NCBI GenBank assembly: GCA_903898975.1
Contig: CAIUHT010000935.1
Coordinates: forward strand, 1-5,096
Reading direction: 5' to 3'
DNA from: an uncultured Planctomycetaceae bacterium
GTDB taxonomy: Bacteria; Planctomycetota; Planctomycetia; Planctomycetales; Planctomycetaceae
Length of the DNA stretch: 5,096 nucleotides
The position numbers and the translations under genes are program-made. The stretch's first letter is position 1; each line of letters begins with the position of its first letter. Below, piece by piece: positions 1 to 5,096 of the stretch. A model generated the notes under the pieces. It saw only the letters and a program-made list of their open reading frames with translations, was not told the origin of the DNA and made no database searches.

Positions 1-747
1 CTGGTGGAAGAGCAGGGGGTCGCCGGCGTAGTGGTTGTCGCTGGTGGCCAGCACGGCACCGGTCGCCGAGCGGAGGGTGATAAGTGGATCAACGCGGGTC
101 TGCATGTCGTGCAGCCGATTGAGCAGGCGTTGCGACCGCACACTGAAGACCACCCCCCCCGGGGCGTCGAGGTGGAACTTGTAGAAATCGAGATCCTCGG
201 CTTTTTCGATGGTGCCACACAGGGTGGCGGGCAGGGTCACCACCTGGGCCTTGGCGGGGAGGTCGTTGTCGGCGGCCTCGGCGACGACCGGGTCGCGGGT
301 CACCACCAGCTGTCCCACGGTGGTGGCCCCCAGGGGGGTCAGCAGGCGGAAATCGCGGACCCCCGGGACGGCGTCCGGGGCGACGGTGAACCGCAGCTTG
401 GCGGTGGCGCTGGTGGGCTTCTTGTCGCCCGGTTTGCCCGCCGGGGCTTCGAAGGGGACCACCTCGCCCGTCACTCCCGCCCCCGAGACAATCACGCGAT
501 TCGCCCCGTACAGGTTGTAGCGGGCCGAGACGACACACTCGGTGGTTGCCCCAATCTGTGCCGCCGACGGCTTGACGCTCATCAGCATGGGGTACGAGTT
601 GTTGGTCTGCGCCGCCGCAGGCTGCGCCAACACCATCGCCAGTCCCAGGGTGGCGAGGAAGCCGGGGAGAGACCAGGCCCGCCCGGCTGCGGGGTAGCCC
701 GCCGAAAAACGTTCACTGACCACGGCTGACGGCGTCGAGGTGCGCAT
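1..747 (-). CDS. Exported PPC-domain protein (planctomycete type), N-terminal part
   Basis: The reading frame is open from an ATG at 747 to the left edge (249 codons, C-terminus missing). Residues 1-47 look like a signal peptide. A long polar N-region is followed by a hydrophobic stretch at about 29-42 (FLATLGLAMVLA) and an AAA|Q-type signal peptidase I site near residue 46. Residues about 52-152 form a beta-rich module resembling the IPT/TIG-like domain seen in this planctomycete family. It starts SYPMLMSVKP and contains FTVAPDAVPGVRDFRL. Residues about 156-249 match a bacterial pre-peptidase C-terminal (PPC) domain, with CGTIEKAEDLDFYKFHL and then the PLITLRSATGAVLATSDN strand pattern. The start is supported by AGGAG (757-761) nine bases upstream. 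The gene follows the DUF1549 gene by 71 bp on the same strand, so the two are probably co-transcribed. Full-length relatives are usually much longer. PPC domains are assumed to be extracellular binding or structural modules; no enzymatic function can be assigned from the visible part. Confidence 0.85.
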   Translation of the reverse strand, partial: MRTSTPSAVVSERFSAGYPAAGRAWSLPGFLATLGLAMVLAQPAAAQTNNSYPMLMSVKPSAAQIGATTECVVSARYNLYGANRVIVSGAGVTGEVVPFEAPAGKPGDKKPTSATAKLRFTVAPDAVPGVRDFRLLTPLGATTVGQLVVTRDPVVAEAADNDLPAKAQVVTLPATLCGTIEKAEDLDFYKFHLDAPGGVVFSVRSQRLLNRLHDMQTRVDPLITLRSATGAVLATSDNHYAGDPLLFHQ

Positions 748-756
748 GCCCGGAGT

Positions 757-761
757 CTCCT
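757..761 (-). promoter_or_regulatory. Ribosome binding site of the PPC-domain protein
   Basis: AGGAG on the minus strand lies nine bases before the ATG at 745-747. It is the clearest Shine-Dalgarno match in the window. It favours this ATG over an in-frame GTG at 772-774 further upstream. Confidence 0.7.
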
Positions 762-767
762 GGAAGG

Positions 768-789
768 GGCCCACCCGACTGGGGGGGCC
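768..789 (-). other. GC-rich hairpin in the intergenic spacer
   Basis: The arms 768-776 and 781-789 pair over nine positions with one mismatch (773 against 784) around a four-base loop. It lies between the DUF1549 stop codon and the AGGAG of the next gene, ending six bases before that site in the transcript. No T-tract follows on the minus strand, so it is not a canonical intrinsic terminator. It could be an mRNA-stabilising or attenuating structure, or chance in a GC-rich sequence with a run of seven G. Confidence 0.4.
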
Positions 790-818
790 AAAACAGTGTG
801 CGAGTCGACGGGGACGGT

Positions 819-3368
819 CTAACGCACAAACAGAAACTGCTTGGAATTCAACAGGCCCCACAACAGGTCTTGCGCCCCTTCGGCCAGCGACGGGGCACCT
901 GCCAGGTAGCCCTCGCCAAATTGGCGTTCGTCGGAAGTGGGCTCGCGACACAGCGCCGCGAGGTAGAGTTCGGTGACAATCTCGGCGGGGGTTTTCTTGT
1001 CGTTCACGAGGGTGGCGACACGTCCCTTGGCGTCGGCGATCTTGGTGGCGATGACGTCGCCATTGAGGGTGTGCAGCGCCTGGGCCAGGTTTTCATCGGG
1101 CGAGCGTTCGCATTCGCACACGCTGGCCCGCAGCTGCTTGCCGAAGGTGACCAGGAACGGGTTGGGGTAGTTGCTGTCGGGCAGCTCGATGGCGCGGGTC
1201 CCGACGGGCAGGTTGGGGAACTTGGTGGGCGAACCGGTCGCCTGATCAACCGCGTCGAGCAACGCCTCGGCCGAGATCCGCTTGACGCGGTAGTGGCTGT
1301 AGAAGCGGGTGTCGGCGGCGTTCTCGGGGGTGGGCTGACTGTCCAGCTGGTACAGCCGGGAGTGCATGATCCGCCGCAGCAGGTGCTTCAGGTTGAACCC
1401 ATTCGCGCGGAAGTCATCGACCAGCGCGTTCATGAGGGCGGGGTTGCTGGGGGGGTTGGTGGCCCGCATGTCGTCGACGGGGTCGACCAGTCCGCGGCCC
1501 AGCAGGGCGGCCATGGCGCGGTTGACGACGTTCCGGCTGAAGCCGACGTTGTCGCGCGAGGTGAGCCAGTCGGCCAGGGCCAGTCGGCGGTCGAGCGGAT
1601 GATCAACCGGCTCCCCATCCAGCGGGGTCGGGGGGAGCACCTTGCCGGTCTTCGGGTGGGTCACTTCCCCGGCCCCGCGAACCCACACGACCGATTCGCC
1701 CCCGAAGTTGCCAAACTCGGCACTGTTCTTGACCGCGACCCGCGAGAAGAACGCCGCGAAGCCGTAGTAGTCGGCCTGGCTGTATTTCTCGAACGGATGG
1801 TGGTGGCACTTGGCACACGCCAGGCGGGTGCCGAGGAACAGCTGGGCGGTCGCCTCGGCGAGGTCGGGGGCGGTGCTGGCAATGCGGAAGTAGTTCGCCG
1901 GTCCGTGCGAGAAGATCGACCCCTTGGCGGTGACCAGTTCGCGGACGAACTGATCGAACGGCTTGTTGGTGCGGAACGATTCCTTCAGCCAGTTGTGCAG
2001 GGCCCACATTCCCTGGTCACCCAGCTGGCGACTGCTGTTGCGGATGAGGTCGGCCCACTTGAGAGCCCACCAGGCGGCGTAGCGGTCGTTGTAGCGGCTG
2101 TCGGCGGGGTCGAAGCCCAGCAGGCGGTCGACCAGCTTGTGTCGCTTGTCGGGATCGGGCGACGCCAGGAAGGCCTGCACCTCGTCGCGGGAGGGGAGCG
2201 ACCCCACGGCGTCGAGAAACGCCCGGCGAATGAACGTCGCGTCATCGCACAGCCCGACCGGGGCGATGCCCAGCTCGCGAAACTTCGCGGCGGCCAGTTC
2301 ATCGACAAAGTTGAGGCTCTGCCAGTTGGCCAGGTCGACCGATTCGGCGAAGGGAATGACCACCTGGGCGATCTGGGCCTGGCCTTCGAAGCGGACCATC
2401 ACGGGGGCCTGGCCGCGGCCGACCGCGGTGACCACCCCGGCGGGGGTCACCGTCACAACCGCTTCGTCCATGCTGTCAAAGCGGGCCCAGGCGGTGACGT
2501 CGCGGGAAACGCCCGCCGTGTCAATCGCCACCACGCGCAGCTGTTGCTTCAGCCCCACCGGCCCGACCCGGTCACTGGGTGTCACCAAAAGCCGGTCGAT
2601 CCTGGGGGCGGTCGCCTGGGGCTCGGGGGCTCCCGCGGCGATCCAGGCCTGCAGGATGCGGTGGTCGTTCGAGCCCGCGGCCAGGCGGCGGCCTCCGCCG
2701 TGGGGCACATCGAGCAGGGGCTTCCGCAGCAGCAGGCTGGCAGCGGGGTCCAGCAGGTTGATCCGCCGCTGCATGCGGTCACGCACAATGGCATTGCGGT
2801 CGGCGGGAGGATCGTAGCCCATGACCGAGAGGGTGAAGCCCCCCTTGCCGTGCTGGCTGGCATGGCACGCCCCCCCGTTGCAACCCGCCTTCGACAGGAT
2901 GGGAAGGACCTGCTGGGTGAAGCCGACGGCGGGCGTGTCGACCACGCCAGTCACCTCGACGGCGATCGGCTTGACTACACCCTCGACCTCGACGCGGACC
3001 ACCGTGGTGCCATTCCCAACCGCCTGGATGTTGCCCTGGGGCGAAACCGTGGCGACCTGGGGATTCTCTGAGACGTACTTGGCCACCGGGGTGAAGTCTT
3101 GAGCCCGCGTCGCCGGCTGGCCTGCGGGCAGTGTCTCGCGAACCAGCAGCTGCACCCGTTCGAAGTTGCCGGGCAGCGTCACGCTCGCCGGTTCGACCGA
3201 CCACTCGGCGGCGACCGCCGGGGTGCATGCGGCCAGGCTCCCCACGCACAGCACGGCGGCCCAGAGACCCGCGGTCAGCGGGCGGCTGTGGCTGAGCGAT
3301 CCGTGGCGGAGCAGCCCGTGGCGGAGCAGTCCCAGGGGAGCGGACAAAAACCCTCGCGGCAAGGTCAC
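819..3368 (-). CDS. Exported Big_2 / cytochrome-like / DUF1549-DUF1553 protein
   Basis: This is an 849-residue planctomycete-type exported protein with a GTG start and a TAG stop. GAGG (3377-3380) lies eight bases before the GTG. The N-terminus has basic residues and then a hydrophobic core (LTAGLWAAVLCVGSL, 31-45). Export could end at a lipobox-like LAAC (C48) or at AVAA|E (about residue 54). Domain order follows. A Big_2-like Ig fold spans about 55-142. A cytochrome-c-like segment spans about 150-245 with CX4CH (C163, C168, H169) and the family GGFTLSVMGYDP stretch. A second Big_2-like domain spans about 255-340. DUF1549 spans about 352-545 and includes CAKCHHHPF (C518, C521, H522). DUF1553 spans about 590-849, with CECERS (751-756) and the family C-terminal LNSKQFLF. 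These proteins are abundant in Planctomycetota and are inferred to act outside the cytoplasm, possibly with haem. Their reaction is unknown. The gene lies 126 bp after rsmE and 71 bp before the PPC-domain gene, so a shared transcript with the latter is likely. Confidence 0.93.
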   Translation of the reverse strand: MTLPRGFLSAPLGLLRHGLLRHGSLSHSRPLTAGLWAAVLCVGSLAACTPAVAAEWSVEPASVTLPGNFERVQLLVRETLPAGQPATRAQDFTPVAKYVSENPQVATVSPQGNIQAVGNGTTVVRVEVEGVVKPIAVEVTGVVDTPAVGFTQQVLPILSKAGCNGGACHASQHGKGGFTLSVMGYDPPADRNAIVRDRMQRRINLLDPAASLLLRKPLLDVPHGGGRRLAAGSNDHRILQAWIAAGAPEPQATAPRIDRLLVTPSDRVGPVGLKQQLRVVAIDTAGVSRDVTAWARFDSMDEAVVTVTPAGVVTAVGRGQAPVMVRFEGQAQIAQVVIPFAESVDLANWQSLNFVDELAAAKFRELGIAPVGLCDDATFIRRAFLDAVGSLPSRDEVQAFLASPDPDKRHKLVDRLLGFDPADSRYNDRYAAWWALKWADLIRNSSRQLGDQGMWALHNWLKESFRTNKPFDQFVRELVTAKGSIFSHGPANYFRIASTAPDLAEATAQLFLGTRLACAKCHHHPFEKYSQADYYGFAAFFSRVAVKNSAEFGNFGGESVVWVRGAGEVTHPKTGKVLPPTPLDGEPVDHPLDRRLALADWLTSRDNVGFSRNVVNRAMAALLGRGLVDPVDDMRATNPPSNPALMNALVDDFRANGFNLKHLLRRIMHSRLYQLDSQPTPENAADTRFYSHYRVKRISAEALLDAVDQATGSPTKFPNLPVGTRAIELPDSNYPNPFLVTFGKQLRASVCECERSPDENLAQALHTLNGDVIATKIADAKGRVATLVNDKKTPAEIVTELYLAALCREPTSDERQFGEGYLAGAPSLAEGAQDLLWGLLNSKQFLFVR
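3286..3330. repeat. Three 15-bp tandem units in the signal-peptide coding region
   Basis: The units are 3286-3300, 3301-3315 and 3316-3330. The last two differ only at their final base, and the first matches the third at 11 of 15 positions. The repeat is in frame and encodes LLRHG-LLRHG-SLSHS (residues 14-28), just before the hydrophobic core of the DUF1549 protein's signal peptide. Each unit is five codons, so copy-number change would preserve the frame and only alter N-region length. Confidence 0.75.
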
Positions 3369-3403
3369 GGCGCGATCCTCGGGGGGAGAGGAGAGGGGGC
3401 GGG

Positions 3404-3422
3404 CGATCTCGCGGGGAGATCG
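3404..3422 (-). other. Perfect 7-bp stem-loop between rsmE and the DUF1549 gene
   Basis: The arms CGATCTC (3404-3410) and GAGATCG (3416-3422) are exact reverse complements around a five-base loop. The structure lies 36 bases upstream of the GTG start of the DUF1549 protein and 72 bases after the rsmE stop. There is no U-tract, so a canonical intrinsic terminator is unlikely. It could be an operator for a dimeric regulator or a 5' leader hairpin. Confidence 0.4.
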
Positions 3423-3473
3423 AGTTGGGCAGGCCCACCCCGGCTGCGTCGCGGCAGCGGGGAGGATTCCGCG

Positions 3474-3479
3474 ATTATG
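3474..3479 (-). promoter_or_regulatory. Possible -10 element upstream of the DUF1549 gene
   Basis: CATAAT on the minus strand matches five of six positions of TATAAT. It lies in the 126-bp gap after rsmE, about 105 bases before the GTG start. I see no convincing TTGACA-like element at normal spacing. It could let the DUF1549/PPC pair be transcribed independently of rsmE, but the call is weak. Confidence 0.25.
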
Positions 3480-3494
3480 GCCGACGGCGACCCC

Positions 3495-4283
3495 TCACGC
3501 CAGATCGACCGGGCCTTCGGTCCCGCAGAGGGCGAGCGTCGCGAGGGCCAGGGCCGCCGTCTCGACCCGCAAGATCGTTCCCCCCAGCCCCACCCGCCCG
3601 GCACCCAGCGCCAAGAGCTGCTCGACCTCGGCGTCGGTCAGGCCCCCCTCCGGGCCAATCACAAACGTGACCGGCCCGGACGGCACCGCAGCGTGGCCCC
3701 AACGTGGCCCGCCGGGATGTGCCACCCACAGCGTCCCCGCCGAGGGAGCCGCAGCGGCGCGGGTGGCGGAGTGAGCCGGGTCTGCGCTGGGTGTTTGCCA
3801 CCCCGCCAGAAACTCGCGCCACGGGCGCAGGTCGGTCAGTTCCATCAGGCGAGCCCGACCGCACTGCTTGCTCGCCTCGACGATCGTCTTGCGCAATCGC
3901 TCCAGCTTGGTGTCGCCAGGGGTGACGACGCTGCGGGCGGTGACCAGCGGGATCACGCGGGTGACTCCCAACTCGGTCGCCTTTTCGATCAGCCAGTCGA
4001 AGCGTTCGCCCTTGGGGACCGCCGTGGCCAGCGTCACCTCGCGCCCACCCGCCCCCGCAGACTCGACCCCGCGCTCCAGGATTTCGCAGTCCACCCAGTC
4101 TGCCCCGACGGCACAAACCGACCCCAACGCCCGTTGTCCCTGCCCGTCGAACAGCTCCACCCGCGTCCCCGGCCCGGCCCTGAGCACCACCGCCAGGTGG
4201 CGGGCTTCCGGGCCAGTCAACCGAACCACTGGCTGCGTCGAGAGTTGCGGAACGTGAAAGCGACGGGTCACAGCCTGGGCCAC
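3495..4283 (-). CDS. rsmE: 16S rRNA m3U1498 methyltransferase RsmE
   Basis: The 262-residue product matches RsmE, the SPOUT-class SAM-dependent enzyme that methylates N3 of U1498 in 16S rRNA; the E. coli protein has 243 residues. The N-terminal PUA-like RNA-binding domain is about residues 5-75, starting TRRFHVP and including LTGPEARHLAVVLR. The SPOUT domain (about 80-262) shows the family motifs in order. These are KGERFDWLIEKATELGV (91-107), EASKQCGRARL (136-146), FVIGPEGGLTDAEVE (207-221) and LGGTILRVETAALALATL (233-250); the last two form the trefoil-knot SAM site. An Ala/Pro-rich stretch at about 163-203 is longer than usual and accounts for the extra length. The start is taken as GTG at 4281-4283, because an in-frame TGA lies at 4290-4292. 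A second GTG at codon 5 is possible. No clear Shine-Dalgarno is visible before either. The gene is divergent from the ATPase and upstream of the DUF1549 gene. Confidence 0.95.
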   Translation of the reverse strand: MAQAVTRRFHVPQLSTQPVVRLTGPEARHLAVVLRAGPGTRVELFDGQGQRALGSVCAVGADWVDCEILERGVESAGAGGREVTLATAVPKGERFDWLIEKATELGVTRVIPLVTARSVVTPGDTKLERLRKTIVEASKQCGRARLMELTDLRPWREFLAGWQTPSADPAHSATRAAAAPSAGTLWVAHPGGPRWGHAAVPSGPVTFVIGPEGGLTDAEVEQLLALGAGRVGLGGTILRVETAALALATLALCGTEGPVDLA

Positions 4284-4314
4284 TGGGCATCATGGGGGGG
4301 ACGGGTTTCGGCCG

Positions 4315-4320
4315 ATTATA
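4315..4320 (-). promoter_or_regulatory. Probable -10 element of rsmE
   Basis: An exact TATAAT on the minus strand lies 31 bases before the rsmE GTG, which would leave a 5' leader of roughly 25 bases. The bases at the expected -35 position (about 4337-4344) are GC-rich and do not resemble TTGACA. The call therefore rests on the -10 hexamer and its position in a very GC-rich background. Confidence 0.45.
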
Positions 4321-4364
4321 TCCAGAGCCCCCCTCGGCTGCCCGCAGCGACCAATTCAGCGACT

Positions 4365-4374
4365 CACTCGAGTG
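4365..4374. other. 10-bp perfect palindrome in the divergent region
   Basis: CACTCGAGTG is a perfect palindrome with no extension beyond ten bases. Its position between two divergent genes fits an operator, but a single short palindrome can occur by chance. Confidence 0.25.
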
Positions 4375-4457
4375 CTTGAATCGAGCCACCGCTCCCCGGC
4401 TCGCTGGTGGCTTCGGCCTCTCTTGTTCCGTTTCCCCTCGCCCCGAGCTGTCGACTG

Positions 4458-5096
4458 ATGGATCCACGCGTCGCCTAGCACTGGGGGCTGATTCCGACAC
4501 CGATCGGTCGGCGGGCCGAGTACCACGGACCCCAGCACGCCGAGGCCCTGGCCCGCCTGCTCTACGGCGTCGAGCAGGGGCTCGCGGTCCTCCGGCTGGT
4601 TGGCCCGGTGGGGTCGGGCAAGACCTGGCTGCAACAAAGGCTGGCGTGTGAACTGCTGGGGACAGGCCGGCAAGTCGCCGCGGTCTCGCTGGCGGGGCGC
4701 GAACCCGACGAGTGGCTGCTCGACCTGACGCTCGCGCTGCAGGGAGCGACAGCCCCGGGCGATTCCCCCTCGGCGGTCTGGCGGGCCCTCGCCGACCGGC
4801 TGACCGGGCTGCAGCACACCCAGCGGGGGGTGGTGATCATCGCCGACCAGGTGGAAGGGGCCACCCCCGAGACCCGGCAGCAACTCGCGCGACTGGCCCG
4901 CACCCTGGCCACGCGGGGGACACTGGTGCTGGTCGAGACCCTGCCAGCCAGCAGCCTGGCGAATGCGTCGCCCACCGACTCCCTGGCCGAGTTGATTGAC
5001 CTGCCGATCCCGTTGCCCTGGCTGGGACCGCAAGAGATTGGCCCCTGCCTCGCCGCGTGTTGGGAGCGTGAAGCCGAGCGAGCCGCACTGGCGACC
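4458..5096 (+). CDS. ExeA/GspA-like AAA ATPase, partial, with in-frame TAG near the N-terminus
   Basis: The frame runs open from 4479 to the right edge (206 codons, C-terminus missing). It begins HWGLIPTPIG, the N-terminal signature of ExeA/GspA-like ATPases, then QHAEALARLLYGVEQ. The Walker A is GPVGSGKT (4602-4625). The Walker B position is VVIIADQ (within 4827-4850), with Gln where Glu or Asp usually follows the Asp. Further strands follow (TLVLVETLPA) and then LPIPLPWLGPQEIG, the usual beta strand before the lid helices. Family members are cytoplasmic ATPases. Some energise type II secretion assembly with peptidoglycan-binding partners, and many in Planctomycetota are uncharacterised. The only ATG in frame is 4458-4460, which would give MDPRVA followed by TAG (4476-4478) directly before HWGL. 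After the TAG there is no ATG, GTG or TTG before Walker A; only CTG (4488) or ATT (4491) remain. Either the gene is interrupted by an amber codon, where CAG would fit, or it uses a rare start, or there is a sequence error. The family call is fairly secure; gene integrity is not. Confidence 0.72.

Larger units (their letters stand above)
4284..4457. other. Divergent intergenic region between rsmE and the ATPase gene
   Basis: These 174 bases separate the two divergent starts and should hold the promoters of both. Visible are an exact TATAAT facing rsmE (4315-4320) and the 10-bp palindrome CACTCGAGTG (4365-4374). No clear promoter facing the ATPase is visible. Open frames cross the region on both strands but continue as shadows of the flanking genes. 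Confidence 0.6.

Noticed and set aside
153..164. Run of eight C followed by four G as a possible frameshift site
   Set aside because: The PPC-domain frame stays open with sensible domain residues on both sides, so there is no sign of a shift.
4..729. A 241-codon open frame on the plus strand
   Set aside because: It is antisense to the PPC-domain protein, which has a signal peptide, a ribosome binding site and a recognisable domain.
772..774. In-frame GTG as an alternative start of the PPC-domain protein
   Set aside because: It lies upstream of the clear AGGAG site and has no ribosome binding site of its own.
798..3071. A 757-codon open frame on the plus strand
   Set aside because: It is antisense to the DUF1549 gene. 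Its translation has low-complexity Gly/Val/Gln/Arg composition and no recognisable domain, as expected from the GC-rich complement of a real gene.
3369..3494. Intrinsic terminator after rsmE
   Set aside because: The only strong hairpin in the gap (3404-3422) has no following T-tract on the minus strand and is nearer to the next gene's start.
3099..4379. A 426-codon open frame on the plus strand
   Set aside because: It is antisense to rsmE and the start of the DUF1549 gene. It is Arg/Gly/Pro-rich, with no domain and no ribosome binding site.
3475..4500. A 341-codon open frame on the minus strand, longer than rsmE
   Set aside because: It overlaps rsmE in another frame, while the rsmE frame carries every family motif. 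Its product is Gly/Arg-rich without homology that I recognise.
4356..5033. A 225-codon open frame on the minus strand
   Set aside because: It is antisense to the ATPase frame, which contains an intact Walker A and family signatures. The product is Gln/Gly/Arg-rich with no domain.

Overview
This is a GC-rich (by eye about two thirds G+C) bacterial chromosomal window. Its protein content points to the phylum Planctomycetota. The central gene combines Ig-like (Big_2) domains, a haem-type CX4CH motif and the DUF1549/DUF1553 pair. It is followed by an exported protein with a PPC-type beta domain. This pairing is a hallmark of planctomycete genomes. I cannot assign a genus from sequence alone.

Layout, left to right. 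Positions 1-747 (minus) hold the N-terminal 249 codons of an exported IPT-like/PPC-domain protein that runs off the left edge. Positions 748-818 are a short spacer with a ribosome binding site and a GC-rich hairpin. Positions 819-3368 (minus) hold a complete 849-residue exported Big_2/cytochrome-like/DUF1549/DUF1553 protein. Positions 3369-3494 are a gene-free gap with a perfect 7-bp stem-loop. Positions 3495-4283 (minus) hold rsmE, the 16S rRNA m3U1498 methyltransferase. Positions 4284-4457 are a divergent intergenic region with an exact TATAAT facing rsmE and a 10-bp palindrome. From 4458 to the right edge (plus) lies an ExeA/GspA-like AAA ATPase. It is cut by the window end and carries an in-frame TAG seven codons after its only visible ATG.

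The three minus-strand genes are co-directional (rsmE, then DUF1549 protein, then PPC protein). The last two are 71 bp apart and probably form a transcription unit for exported or cell-surface proteins. Their exact function is not established. rsmE is a housekeeping gene that may share the transcript or simply lie upstream. The ATPase is divergent and starts a separate unit whose remainder is outside the window.

I see no mobile element, CRISPR array, tRNA, rRNA or defence system. Nothing here amounts to a clearly new system. The observations most worth checking are the amber codon and the atypical Walker B motif of the ATPase, and the two intergenic hairpins on the minus-strand transcript.
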